From: Agromyces soli | GTDB taxonomy: Bacteria > Actinomycetota > Actinomycetes > Actinomycetales > Microbacteriaceae | Direction: 5' to 3' | Assembly (NCBI RefSeq): GCF_022811605.1 | Contig: NZ_CP094533.1 | Coordinates: forward strand, 1,240,001 to 1,304,000 | DNA length: 64,000 nt | Shown: in pieces, positions 40,849 through 49,821 of the stretch | Layout of the letters: each line of letters begins with the position of its first letter | Numbering within the stretch: position 1 is the stretch's first letter | The notes under the pieces: generated by a model | Told to the model about the DNA's origin: nothing | What the model saw: only the letters and a program-made list of their open reading frames with translations | Database searches by the model: none | Translations under genes and position numbers: made by a program

Positions 40849-42948
40849 TCAGCTCGCGCTGAGGCGGCGGCGGCGCACCGCCAGCAGCCCGAGGCCGCCG
40901 AGGAGCCCGGTCGCGGCGAGCCCGGCGAGCGGCAGCGCCCACGCGGTGCCGGTCGAGGCGAGGGAGCCCGAGGCATCCCCGTCCGTGCCGGCCGAGCCGG
41001 AACCGGAGCCGGTGCCGCTGCCGGTCGAGCCACCGGTGCCTCCGGTCCCGCCGCCCGTGCCCGGGTCGACGGGCGGCGTGGTGGCCGCCTTCGGCGTGAC
41101 CTCGGCCGAGGGCTCGGAATCCGCCGAGGCGCCGGCCGCGTTCGCGGCGACGACGCGCACCGTGTAGGCGGTGCCGTTCACGGCGTCCTCGATCGTGCAG
41201 GAGGTGCCGCCCGTGGTGCAGTTGAGCGGCGCGGCCGCGGTGGCCGCCGAGCGCGAAGCCGTCGAGGCATCCGCGCCCTGCGCCGCGGCGACCGGCGTCG
41301 CGGTCGCGGTGTAGCCGGTGATCGGCGATCCGCCGTCGGATTCCGGCGCCGTCCAGGACACGTCGATCCGGCCGTCGCGGGCCGTCGCCGTCACGCCCGT
41401 GGGCGCGTCGGGCGCGGTGATCGCGGGGGCCGGCGCCTGCTCGAGGCGCACCTGGTCGACCGTCCAGAAGGCGCTGTTCGTGCCCGTGTAGTGGAAGCGG
41501 AACTGCGCCGCCCGCGCACCGGCCGGCACGTCGAACTCGAGCCGCTCGAAGCGGTTCGTGTCGATGCGGTAGTTCTTCAGCGACTGCGGCTCGCCGCCGT
41601 CGAAGCTCACCGAGACCTCCGCCGACTGCGGGCCGTCGATGAAGTAGTTCGTCGCATAGGCGAGCGTCGCCGTCGCGGCACCGGTCAGGGGGTACGCGGG
41701 GCTCACGAGCGTGGAGTCGAACTGGCCGGGATCGTGCGCCTTGTCGTCCCACTCGTCGGAGTCGGCGACGGCGAACACGTCGCGGTTGCGCACGCTCGTC
41801 TCGCGCATCTGGCCGCGCTCGGCGCCGGTCCAGAAGTCGTCGGTCGCGAACGACCAGCCGGCCCACTCGGCGACGCCGCCCGCGGGCATCTTCGTGTTGT
41901 CGATCGTCCAGCCGCTCGGCGTCTCGTGGGTCCAGCCGAGCACGCCGGCGCCGGGACGGGTCTCGTCCTGCTGCGGCTTCAGCACGGGGCGGAGAGTATC
42001 GAAGTCATCGCCCTCGAGCTCGCCGATCGCGGTGCCGTCGAGGTCCCACGCCGGGTCGTTCGCGATGCCGTCGGCGGCGAGCACCGTCGGGGCGATGTCG
42101 GTGATCTTCACGTCGTGCCGCACCGAGCCCGCCTCGATGCCCGGGCCCGCGGCGATCACGAAGGTCTTGCGCTCGGCGGGGGAGTTGCCGCCGTGCCCGC
42201 CCGTCGGGGTGTGGCCGTGGTCGGCGGTGACGACGATGAGCCAGTCCTCGGCGGCTCGCGTCGCGCGACCGTCGATCGCGGCGAGGATCTCGCCGAGCTG
42301 GGCGTCGGCCCGGCGCAGCGCCTCGCCGTAGGCGGTGCCGTTCGTGCCGACCGAGTGGCCGGCTCCGTCGACCTCGTCGAGGTGCACGAACACGTCGTCG
42401 GGGTCGCCGGTCGAGAGCGCCTGCACGACTTTCGCCGTCGTGCCGGCGTCGTCGCCGCCCGCGACGCGCTCGTCGACCGCGGGGCCGAACACGGTCTGCG
42501 GGATCGGCGTCCAGGTGCCGACGACGAGCGTCTCGCGTTCCGGGGCGGCCGCCTCGATGCGGGTCAGGTAGTCGGGGTACTCGGCGGAGTTCGGGTCGCT
42601 GAAGCTGTTGTCGACCACCCGGTGCTTGTCGGGCCAGACGCCCGTGGCGATGCTCGACCAGCCGGCGCCCGAGATCGTGCCGGCCATCGGCTGGGCGTAG
42701 AGGTTGCTCGAGGCGGTGAGCCCGGCGGCGCGGAGGCCGGCCAGCGTCGGCATGCCCGCGGGCTCGAGGAAGTCGAAGCTCGCGCCGTCGATGCCGACGA
42801 CGAGGGTCTTCACGGTGCGCGCGGCGGCGGCGGCGGGCTGCGCGGCGGCCGGCGCCGCGGCCGCCTGGGCGCAGAGCGGCACCGCGACGAGCGCGGCGGC
42901 GAGGAGCGAGGTCGAGACGGCGCGGGCGGCGCGGTTCGGCGAGGGCAT
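40849..42948 (-). CDS. Wall-anchored alkaline-phosphatase/phosphodiesterase-like protein
   Basis: 699 aa. Signal peptide (cleavage after CAQAAAA near residue 30); a type I phosphodiesterase/nucleotide pyrophosphatase domain ~45-330 (TLVVGIDGASFDFLEPAGMP, nucleophile region GTISGAGWSSIATG, TADHGHTPTGGHGG metal ligands); a beta-sandwich region ~340-520; a fibronectin type III domain ~525-625; a Thr/Gly/Ser-rich linker; and a C-terminal sorting signal LASTG, hydrophobic helix and RRRR. High-GC actinobacterial class E sortases use LAXTG. It probably hydrolyses extracellular phosphodiesters at the cell surface. Confidence 0.9.
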   Translation of the reverse strand: MPSPNRAARAVSTSLLAAALVAVPLCAQAAAAPAAAQPAAAAARTVKTLVVGIDGASFDFLEPAGMPTLAGLRAAGLTASSNLYAQPMAGTISGAGWSSIATGVWPDKHRVVDNSFSDPNSAEYPDYLTRIEAAAPERETLVVGTWTPIPQTVFGPAVDERVAGGDDAGTTAKVVQALSTGDPDDVFVHLDEVDGAGHSVGTNGTAYGEALRRADAQLGEILAAIDGRATRAAEDWLIVVTADHGHTPTGGHGGNSPAERKTFVIAAGPGIEAGSVRHDVKITDIAPTVLAADGIANDPAWDLDGTAIGELEGDDFDTLRPVLKPQQDETRPGAGVLGWTHETPSGWTIDNTKMPAGGVAEWAGWSFATDDFWTGAERGQMRETSVRNRDVFAVADSDEWDDKAHDPGQFDSTLVSPAYPLTGAATATLAYATNYFIDGPQSAEVSVSFDGGEPQSLKNYRIDTNRFERLEFDVPAGARAAQFRFHYTGTNSAFWTVDQVRLEQAPAPAITAPDAPTGVTATARDGRIDVSWTAPESDGGSPITGYTATATPVAAAQGADASTASRSAATAAAPLNCTTGGTSCTIEDAVNGTAYTVRVVAANAAGASADSEPSAEVTPKAATTPPVDPGTGGGTGGTGGSTGSGTGSGSGSAGTDGDASGSLASTGTAWALPLAGLAATGLLGGLGLLAVRRRRLSAS

Positions 42949-43170
42949 GAGGGTCTCCGGGGTTCGGGGCGATGCGGCGGCGGATGCCGGCCGCTGCCCA
43001 GTCTTCGGAGGGGCCCGCCGCCGGCTCAAGCGAAATCGCCGCTTGTCGAGACACGTTCGCCGCGGGTTCATGCGGATCCCGCGCGAACCGGCCGCGATGT
43101 CCCCCGAGGAAGGTGAACACCTCGCGAACCCGCGCCCAGGATGTCGATACAGGTGCGGGGCGGAACGGGC

Positions 43171-43205
43171 GCGGGGCCGGCCGGGAGGATCCCGACCGGC
43201 CCCGC
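43171..43205 (-). terminator. Terminator after ABC exporter genes
   Basis: GCGGGGCCGGCCGGG (43171-43185), 5-nt loop, CCCGACCGGCCCCGC (43191-43205); 14 of 15 positions pair, 30 nt beyond the permease stop. Confidence 0.8.
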
Positions 43206-43234
43206 CGGGCGCCCCAGCGCCCCGCCGAGCGCAG

Positions 43235-44344
43235 CTACCCCCGCAGCGCCTCGGCGAGCTTCACCCGGGTGCCGGTGCGCAGCAGCGAGTTGCGGTACAC
43301 GCGGTCGCCGATCGCGAGCGCGCCGAGCGTCGTCGCGACGAGGACCAGCAGCGAGAGCACCGGCTCCCACCACTCGGCCTGCCCCAGGAAGATCCGCACC
43401 GGCATCCCCACCGGAGCCGAGAACGGGATGTAGCTCATCACCGTCAGGATCGTCGGGTTGTCGAAGAAGAACACCACCGCGAAGTACGGGATCATCACGA
43501 GCATCGTCACCGGCGAGGTCACCGAGCCGACGTCCTCGGCGCGCGACACGAGCGCGGCCGACGCCGCGAACAGCGCCGCGAGCATCACGAAGCCGATCGC
43601 GAAGAACACCACGAACCAGATCACCGAGGACCCGAGCACTCCGAGCAGCACCCGCTGCCCCGTCGCGAGCAGCCCGACGAGCGCGAGCACCGCGATCGCG
43701 ATGATCTGCCCGAACGCGAGCACGCTGTTGCCGATCACCTTGCCCGTCAGCAGCTCGCGCGCCGACACCGTCGACAGCAGGATCTCGATGATCCGAGTCT
43801 GCTTCTCCTCGACCACCGACTGCGCGATGGTCGAGCCGAAGGTGATCGCCGACATGAAGAACACGATGCCGAAGCCGAAGGCGATGAAGTACGCGAGCAG
43901 CGGGTCGACCGTCGCCGGGTCGAGCAGCTCGACGCCGGGCTGCGCCGACAGCGCCTGCACCACCCCGCCCGGCGCGCGATCGAGCCCGATGACCTGCAGG
44001 CCGGTCGGGTCGGATGCCTCGGGCACGATGATCGCGTCGACCTCGCCGTCGCGGAGCAGCGCCTCGCCGGCGGCCCGGTCGTCGACCGGCACCGCCTCGA
44101 GGGCGGGGTTGCCCTCGACCGCCGTCGCGGCCGTGCCGACGACGGCGACCTTCGCCGGGTCGGACTTGCCGCCGAAGATGCCGCCGAGCACGACCGAGGC
44201 CAGCACGGCGAGCATCAGAATGCCGGTGGAGATGAGGAACGCCTTGCTGCGCAGGCGCGTCGTGACCTCGCGGCCCGCGATGAGGCCCACCGTCTCGGTG
44301 AACTTCGGCGTGCGGAGCTCGGCGGTGCTGCGTGACGTGCTCAC
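43235..44344 (-). CDS. ABC transporter permease, NatB-like
   Basis: 369-aa ABC-2 membrane subunit: one N-terminal TM (FLISTGILMLAVLASVVLGG), a large extracytoplasmic domain (~60-190), then five hydrophobic helices with the cytoplasmic VVEEKQTRIIEILLSTVSAR coupling motif typical of NatB/YhaP. It pairs with the adjacent ATPase to export Na+ or a peptide/drug; substrate not deducible. 4-nt overlap with the ATPase gene. Confidence 0.92.
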   Translation of the reverse strand: MSTSRSTAELRTPKFTETVGLIAGREVTTRLRSKAFLISTGILMLAVLASVVLGGIFGGKSDPAKVAVVGTAATAVEGNPALEAVPVDDRAAGEALLRDGEVDAIIVPEASDPTGLQVIGLDRAPGGVVQALSAQPGVELLDPATVDPLLAYFIAFGFGIVFFMSAITFGSTIAQSVVEEKQTRIIEILLSTVSARELLTGKVIGNSVLAFGQIIAIAVLALVGLLATGQRVLLGVLGSSVIWFVVFFAIGFVMLAALFAASAALVSRAEDVGSVTSPVTMLVMIPYFAVVFFFDNPTILTVMSYIPFSAPVGMPVRIFLGQAEWWEPVLSLLVLVATTLGALAIGDRVYRNSLLRTGTRVKLAEALRG

Positions 44345-45225
44345 TGCACGACCTCCTTGAAGATCTGGGCGAGCGTCGTGTGCTCGCGGGTGAAGCCGGC
44401 GACCTCGCCCCGGCGGAGGGCCTCGGCGAGCACGGCGCGGCGCGCGGCATCCGAGTCCGCCTCGAACCGGGCCCAGCCGCCGTCGAAGTCGGTGACGACG
44501 ATGCCGGGCAGCTCCCGCACCCAGCCTGCGTCGCCGTCGGTCAGCAGCTCCCAGCGCTCGGAGCCGTGCTCCGCGCGGAGCTCGTCGCCCGAGCCGGCGG
44601 CGCGGATGCGGCCGCCGGCGATGATGACGAGGTCGTCGCAGATGCGCTCCACGATGTCGAGCTGGTGCGAGGAGAACAGCACTCGTGCGCCTGAGTCCGC
44701 GGCGTCGGAGAGCACCGACTGCACCGTCTCGACCGCGATGGGGTCGAGGCCCGAGAACGGCTCGTCGAGCACGAGCACCTCGGGGCGGTGCACGAGCGCG
44801 GCCGCGATCTGCGCGCGCTGCTGGTTGCCGAGCGAGAGGCTCTCGACGGGGTCGTCGTGCCGCTCGGCGAGGCCGAGGCGGTCGAGCAGCTCCTCGGCGT
44901 TGCGGCGGGCCGCGGCCGGCGACCAGCCGTGCAGCCGCGCCAGGTAGACCGTCTGCTCCAGCACGCGCATCTTCGGGTAGAGGCCGCGCTCCTCCGGCAT
45001 GTAGCCGAAGCTGCGACGGTCGGCGGTGCCGAGCGGATGGCCGTCGAGGGTGACCGTGCCGGTGTCGGCGCCGAGCACGCCGAGCACGATCCGCATCGTG
45101 GTCGTCTTGCCGGCGCCGTTGCCGCCGACGAAGCCGGTGAGCCGGCCGGGCGCGACGCGGAACGACACGTCGTCGAGGGCGACGCGCTCGCCGAAGCGCT
45201 TGCCGAGGTGCTGGAGTTCGAGCAT
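44341..45225 (-). CDS. ABC transporter ATP-binding protein, NatA-like
   Basis: 294-aa ATPase. Walker A GGNGAGKTTT is at residues ~35-44, signature LSLGNQQRAQI, Walker B VLVLDEPFSGLDP, H-loop FSSHQ. A C-terminal ~75-residue extension (DELRAEHGSERWELLTDGDA) is typical of DrrA/NatA exporters. A leaderless-type promoter precedes the ATG. The neighbouring two-component system, transcribed toward it, may regulate it. Confidence 0.93.
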   Translation of the reverse strand: MLELQHLGKRFGERVALDDVSFRVAPGRLTGFVGGNGAGKTTTMRIVLGVLGADTGTVTLDGHPLGTADRRSFGYMPEERGLYPKMRVLEQTVYLARLHGWSPAAARRNAEELLDRLGLAERHDDPVESLSLGNQQRAQIAAALVHRPEVLVLDEPFSGLDPIAVETVQSVLSDAADSGARVLFSSHQLDIVERICDDLVIIAGGRIRAAGSGDELRAEHGSERWELLTDGDAGWVRELPGIVVTDFDGGWARFEADSDAARRAVLAEALRRGEVAGFTREHTTLAQIFKEVVQ

Positions 45226-45231
45226 GCTCCC

Positions 45232-45237
45232 ACGCTA
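45232..45237 (-). promoter_or_regulatory. -10 hexamer of leaderless promoter (ABC exporter)
   Basis: TAGCGT on the minus strand, 6 nt before the ATG at 45225. Confidence 0.65.
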
Positions 45238-45413
45238 GCCACGGCGGATGCCACGGGCATCCGCCGCACGACGGGTTCCCCCTGCCGCGCCGTCGGGCGC
45301 ATCCCCCCGGCGGGGGAGACCTGCGCTGCCCTGCTTCGCACCCCCGGGCCCCCGGGCGGGAGGAGATCGACAGTTCGGGAGGTCTCCGACGCCGGAGGCA
45401 TCCTCCCTGCGCG

Positions 45414-46166
45414 TCAATCTCCTCCAGCGGGGGAGACGACGCCGTGCTCGTACGCGTAGACCACGGCGTGCACGCGATCGCGCAGGCCGAGCTTCATCAG
45501 CACCTTCGACACGTGGCTCTTCACCGTCGCCTCGCCGACCCACATGCGCCCGGCGATCTCGGCGTTCGACAGCCCCTCGGCGAGCAGCACGAGCACCTCG
45601 CGTTCGCGATCGGTCAGGGTGTCGAGTTCCGGCGGTGCGCTCGGGCGCGCGGGAGGGGCGGATGCCTCGTCGCCGGCGTCGGATGCCCCGGGCACGGACT
45701 CGCCCGAGGCATCCGCACCACCGCCGCCCGAGGTGAGCACGCCGTGCCGGCGCGCCGCCTCGATCACCCTCCGGGTGACGTCGGGCGCGAGCAGCGCCTC
45801 GCCGCCGGCGAGCACCTGTACGGCGTCGATGAGCCGTTCCGGGCTGGAGTTCTTCAGCAGGAAGCCGCTCGCGCCGGCCTCGAGCGCCGCGAAGAGGTAG
45901 TCCTCGCGGTCGAAGGTCGTGAGCACGAGCACGGCGGCCTCGACGCGCGGGTCGGCGGTCAGCCGGCGGGTGGCCTCGAGGCCGTCGACGTTCGGCATCT
46001 GCACGTCCATGCAGACGACGTCGGGCGCGAGCTCCAGGGTGCGGGCGACGGCCAGCTCGCCGTCCTCCGCCTCGCCGACGACCTCGATGCCGGGCTCCGA
46101 ATCGAGGATCGTGCGGAAGCCGGCGCGCACCAGGCTCTGATCGTCCACCACGAGTACGCGGATCAT
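45414..46166 (-). CDS. LuxR/NarL-type response regulator
   Basis: 250 aa. Receiver domain with phosphoacceptor Asp54 (VVCMDVQMPNVDG), acidic pair in VLVVDDQ and Lys in GFLLKN. A long Gly/Ala/Pro linker (~145-185) is followed by a LuxR HTH (LTDREREVLVLLAEGLSNAE, GEATVKSHVSKVLMKLGLRD). ATGA overlap with the kinase gene. Likely controls the adjacent ABC exporter. Confidence 0.96.
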   Translation of the reverse strand: MIRVLVVDDQSLVRAGFRTILDSEPGIEVVGEAEDGELAVARTLELAPDVVCMDVQMPNVDGLEATRRLTADPRVEAAVLVLTTFDREDYLFAALEAGASGFLLKNSSPERLIDAVQVLAGGEALLAPDVTRRVIEAARRHGVLTSGGGGADASGESVPGASDAGDEASAPPARPSAPPELDTLTDREREVLVLLAEGLSNAEIAGRMWVGEATVKSHVSKVLMKLGLRDRVHAVVYAYEHGVVSPAGGD

Positions 46167-47482
46167 CGGGCGTCTCCGTCCGTCGGGGGCCGTCGCCCGT
46201 CGCTCTGCAGCGGGAACGCCGCCCGCACGAGAAAGCCGCCGCGGGCCCGCGGACCGAGCTCGAGCTCCCCGCCCGTGGCGGCGACGCGCTCGCGCATGCC
46301 GACGAGGCCGAGCCCGGAGTCCTGCCCGCCGTCGCCCGCGCTGCGCCGCACGATGCCCGTGTTCGCGACCTCGAGCTCGACGCGCTCGGCCGTCCAGCGG
46401 ATGCGCACGTCGGCGGTCGCGGCGGCCCCGGCGTGCTTGCGCACGTTCGTGAGCGCCTCCTGCGCGACCCGGTACGCGCTCGCCTCGACGAGGGTCGGCG
46501 CCTGGCGCGGTTCGCCGACCACCGCGAACGCGGTCGGCAGCCCGGCGGCGCTCGCCTCGGCGGCGAGCGCCTCGATCTGGGCGATGCCGAGCGTGCTGGC
46601 GGTGGGCTCCGGCTCGCCGTCGGCGCGCAGGGTGCCGAGCAGGGCGTGCAGCTCGGTCACGGCCTCGCGGGAGCTCGTCTCGATCGCCGAGAGCGCGTCG
46701 GCCGCGGCATCCGGGTTCGAGGAGAGCACCCGCCGTGCCGCCCCCGCCTGCACGCCGATCACCGAGACGTGGTGCGCGACGACGTCGTGCAGCTCGCGGG
46801 CGATGCGCACGCGCTCGAGTGCGACCGCCTGCCGCCGCGAGCGCTCGCGCTCGGCGGCGAGCTCCGCCGTGCGCTGCTCGAGCGCCGCCCGCTCGCGCGC
46901 CGAGCGGTAGTTCGCGTCGCCGAAGTACCAGGCGCCGCCGAAGTACAGCAGATTCGTCAGCACGTTCACGAGGCCGAACGCCAGGTACGGCGAGAGGAAG
47001 CCGTCGCGGCCGAGCTCGGGCGCCACCTCCTGCACCGTCGAGAAGTAGATGAGCGACCAGAGCAGCCAGCCGAACATCGCGAGGACGATCGCGAGCCGCA
47101 CGACGAACGCACGCCGGCGGCTGCGCCCCCACGCGCCGACCGTGTAGATCGCGATGAACAGGGCGATGTTGCTGAACAAGGCCTCGCTGAGGTACAGCAC
47201 CGCGCCGGTGATGAACGCGGCGGAAGCCACGACCGCGATGACGTCCGGGAACCGCCGCCGCAGCGCCAGGGGCAGCGTCATCGCCGCCGCCCAGACGAGC
47301 GAGGCCCACCACGGCCCGTCCTGGTTGTAGCCCGCCGCCCGGTACAGCACGAGACTCGCCGCGGTGGCCACGGCGAGCACCAGGGCGAGCAGCAGGTCGT
47401 TGCGCAGCTGCCACCGGGTCGGCGCCTGCCTGACCCACTCGACGCCCTCGAGCACGGGCTGGGCTGGGGGCTGCTGCTGCAT
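46163..47482 (-). CDS. Sensor histidine kinase, HisKA_3 family
   Basis: 439 aa. About five to six TM helices span the first ~165 residues with little extracytoplasmic loop, suggesting intramembrane sensing. A coiled linker leads to the HisKA_3 box with phospho-His in ARELHDVVAHHVSVIGVQAG and the HATPase domain (N-box EALTNVRKHAG, G-box GLGLVGMRERV). A leaderless-type promoter lies before the ATG. Confidence 0.96.
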   Translation of the reverse strand: MQQQPPAQPVLEGVEWVRQAPTRWQLRNDLLLALVLAVATAASLVLYRAAGYNQDGPWWASLVWAAAMTLPLALRRRFPDVIAVVASAAFITGAVLYLSEALFSNIALFIAIYTVGAWGRSRRRAFVVRLAIVLAMFGWLLWSLIYFSTVQEVAPELGRDGFLSPYLAFGLVNVLTNLLYFGGAWYFGDANYRSARERAALEQRTAELAAERERSRRQAVALERVRIARELHDVVAHHVSVIGVQAGAARRVLSSNPDAAADALSAIETSSREAVTELHALLGTLRADGEPEPTASTLGIAQIEALAAEASAAGLPTAFAVVGEPRQAPTLVEASAYRVAQEALTNVRKHAGAAATADVRIRWTAERVELEVANTGIVRRSAGDGGQDSGLGLVGMRERVAATGGELELGPRARGGFLVRAAFPLQSDGRRPPTDGDAR

Positions 47483-47488
47483 CCCATC

Positions 47489-47494
47489 ACGCTA
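47489..47494 (-). promoter_or_regulatory. -10 hexamer of leaderless promoter (two-component operon)
   Basis: TAGCGT on the minus strand, 6 nt before the kinase ATG at 47482; identical hexamer and spacing to the ABC exporter promoter. Confidence 0.65.
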
Positions 47495-47573
47495 TCGGGG
47501 CGGATGCCTCGGGGCATCCGCCGTGCGGGGGAGCCGCCGCGCGAGCGGGGTTCCGGATGTCGGCGGCGATGAG

Positions 47574-47579
47574 TACCCT
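47574..47579 (+). promoter_or_regulatory. -10 hexamer of leaderless promoter (MFS gene)
   Basis: TACCCT, 6 nt before the GTG at 47586. It supports GTG as the start in the absence of a ribosome-binding site. Confidence 0.6.
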
Positions 47580-47585
47580 CGCACC

Positions 47586-49118
47586 GTGGACGAGCAGCGG
47601 GGCCCGACGGCCGAGGAGGGCGCGGTGCCGGCTGCGCCAGCGCCGGGTGCGCCCGCCGCATCGGCTCCCGCGGCACCCGCCCCGCCGGTCAACGGCATGC
47701 GCACCTTCGCCCAGGTGCTCGTGAACACGATGGTGGCGAACGTCACGACGAGCTTCCTCTGGTTCGCGCTCACCTTCTGGGTCTACCTCGAGACGAAGTC
47801 GGTGCTCGCGACCGGCATCATCGGCGGCGCGTACATGCTCCTCATCGCGTTCTTCTCGATGCTCTTCGGCACCATCGTCGACCGGCACCGCAAGTACCGG
47901 GTGATGATGCTGTCGAGCGTCGTCACGCTGGCCTCCTTCGCGCTCGCCGGTCTGCTCTATCTGCTCCAGCCCGAGCGCGCCCTGCTCGACCTCGGCGGAC
48001 CGTGGTTCTGGGTGTTCACGGGCGTCATCCTCTTCGGCGCGGTCGTCGAGCACCTGCGCAACATCGCCCTGTCGACCACGGTGACCCTGCTCGTGCCCGT
48101 CGAGCGGCACGCCAACGCGAACGGGCTGGTCGGCACCGTGCAGGGGCTCGCATTCATCGTCACGAGCGTGTTCTCCGGGCTCGCGATCGGCCTGCTCGGC
48201 ATGGGCGGCACGATGATCATCGCGGTGGGGCTGACCTTCGTCTCGCTGTTGCACCTGCTGTTCGTGCGCATCCCCGAGGCGAAGCCCGTCGTCGAGGAGG
48301 GCCGCCCGGCGGCCATCGACTTCCGCGGCAGCATCGCGGCGATCCGCCAGGCGCCGGGGCTGTTCGCCCTCATCCTGTTCTCGACCTTCAACAACCTCAT
48401 CGGCGGCGTCTACATGGCGTTGATGGACCCGTACGGCCTGACCCTGTTCGAGGTGGAGTGGTGGGGCGTCGTCTTCGGCGTCGCGTCCACGGGGTTCATC
48501 GTGGGCGGAGTGATCATCGCGAAGTGGGGGCTCGGTCGCAATCCGATCCGCACGATGCTCCTGGTCGTCATCGGCATGGGACTGCTCGGCGCGTTCTTCA
48601 CCGTGCGCGAATGGTGGTGGCTGTACGCGGTCGGTATCTGGCTCTACATGGCGCTCGTGCCGGCCGTCGAGGCCGCCGAGCAGACCGTCATCCAGAAGGT
48701 CGTGCCGTTCACCAGGCAGGGGCGGGTCTTCGGCTTCGCGGCCGCGTTCGAGGCGGCGGCGGCGCCGATCACGGCGTTCCTGATCGCGCCGATCGCCCAG
48801 TTCTGGATCATCCCGTTCATGCGCTCCGACGCCGGGTACGAGACGTGGGGATGGCTCCTCGGCGACGGCCAGGCGCGTGGCATTGCGCTGGTGTTCCTCG
48901 TGAGCGGCCTCGCGACGGCGGCCCTCGGTCTCGCCGCCTTCGCCACCCGGGCGTACCGCACGCTCTCGGCGGGGTACCGCACCGCCGAGGCGACGACGCC
49001 CGACGAGGCGCAGGCCGGCGAGCCCGAGGCGCAGGCCGGGACGCCGGAGGCGCAGGCCGGGGAGGCGGGGGCGACGACCCCCGCCGAAGCGCAGCCCGCC
49101 GCCCCCGATTCCCGCTAG
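47586..49118 (+). CDS. MFS transporter
   Basis: 510-aa exporter-like major facilitator: an Ala/Pro-rich cytoplasmic N-terminus (~35 aa), ~12 TM helices, the loop LFGTIVDRHRKYRVMMLSS after TM2, and a long C-terminal tail with the EAQAG pentapeptide three times (EAQAGEPEAQAGTPEAQAGE). It resembles macrolide-type (Mef-like) MFS pumps in layout, but the substrate is not assigned. Its TAG stop interlocks with the stop of the convergent reductase remnant in one CTAG. Confidence 0.88.
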   Translation: MDEQRGPTAEEGAVPAAPAPGAPAASAPAAPAPPVNGMRTFAQVLVNTMVANVTTSFLWFALTFWVYLETKSVLATGIIGGAYMLLIAFFSMLFGTIVDRHRKYRVMMLSSVVTLASFALAGLLYLLQPERALLDLGGPWFWVFTGVILFGAVVEHLRNIALSTTVTLLVPVERHANANGLVGTVQGLAFIVTSVFSGLAIGLLGMGGTMIIAVGLTFVSLLHLLFVRIPEAKPVVEEGRPAAIDFRGSIAAIRQAPGLFALILFSTFNNLIGGVYMALMDPYGLTLFEVEWWGVVFGVASTGFIVGGVIIAKWGLGRNPIRTMLLVVIGMGLLGAFFTVREWWWLYAVGIWLYMALVPAVEAAEQTVIQKVVPFTRQGRVFGFAAAFEAAAAPITAFLIAPIAQFWIIPFMRSDAGYETWGWLLGDGQARGIALVFLVSGLATAALGLAAFATRAYRTLSAGYRTAEATTPDEAQAGEPEAQAGTPEAQAGEAGATTPAEAQPAAPDSR

Positions 49119-49357
49119 CGCGCCAGCGGGTACGTCAGCCCGAGGTGGCCGGCGGGGAAGCTCACCGCGTGGTCGAGCTGCAGGCGCTGCGGGGCGAGCG
49201 CGTCCGGCGCGAACGAACGCCCGGTCCCGGGCAGCACTGGCACCACGCGCAGGCGCTGCGCGTCGACGAGCCCCGAATCGACGAAGTCGAGCCCGCCCCG
49301 CTCGTCGGCCGCGTCGCCGTCGGCGGAGACGATCTGCTCGAGCGTCAGGCGGCTCAT
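49115..49357 (-). pseudogene. Dihydrofolate-reductase-like (RibD_C) remnant, internally deleted
   Basis: 80 aa. The first ~27 residues (MSRLTLEQIVSADGDAADER, GGLDF) match the start, and the last ~50 (LRVVPVLPGTGRSFAP, HAVSFPAGHLGLTYPL) match the end of the ~180-190-aa dihydrofolate reductase family proteins. The central ~100 residues carrying the NADPH-binding core are missing, without a frameshift. It overlaps the SRPBCC start by 1 nt, so it is still translated with the ArsR-SRPBCC operon, where such reductases are common partners. Enzymatic activity is unlikely. Confidence 0.72.
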
Positions 49358-49821
49358 CAGCGCGCCCCGTCCGCGAGGTGCTCGTCGAGCACGTCGAACG
49401 CGGAGGTCCAGCCGTCGTAGACGTTGTCGTCACCGGGGCCCGCGTCGATGCCGACGAGGTGGAACAGCATCTCGGTGCGCTCCGCGTCGAGCTCGCGGAG
49501 GATCACCGTGATGAGCGGGGCAGCATCGTCGGCATCCTCCGGCGAGCCCCAGGTGAACGCGAGCCGCTCGGGCGGCCGCACCTCCCGGTAGACGCCCGCG
49601 GTGGGGTAGCGGGAGCCGTCCGAGGGGTTCACCATCGTGTAGCGGTACCGTCCGCCGGGTCGAACGTCGAGCTCGACGCTGCCCTCCTCGACGTCGATGC
49701 CGCGCGGGTGCCACCACGCGCCCGCCTGCTCCGGCTCGGTCCACGCGCGCCAGACGAGCGCGCGCGGTGCGTCGAGGATGCGGGTGATCGTGAACTGCGG
49801 TCGGTGGTCAGGCTCGGTCAT
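49357..49821 (-). CDS. SRPBCC (AHSA1-like) domain protein
   Basis: 154-aa START/Bet v1-like fold. ITRILDAPRALVWRAWTEPEQAGAWW, the Gly-Gly-Arg-Tyr core and a C-terminal GWTSAFDVLDEHL helix are AHSA1 (CalC) hallmarks. The start overlaps the ArsR stop by 14 nt. ArsR-AHSA1 pairs are common in actinobacteria; the ligand is unknown. Confidence 0.92.
   Translation of the reverse strand: MTEPDHRPQFTITRILDAPRALVWRAWTEPEQAGAWWHPRGIDVEEGSVELDVRPGGRYRYTMVNPSDGSRYPTAGVYREVRPPERLAFTWGSPEDADDAAPLITVILRELDAERTEMLFHLVGIDAGPGDDNVYDGWTSAFDVLDEHLADGAR

Noticed and set aside
43458..44360. 300-codon plus-strand frame opposite the NatB-like permease
   Set aside because: Ser/Thr/Ala-rich antisense translation; the permease on the minus strand has clear TM and family motifs.
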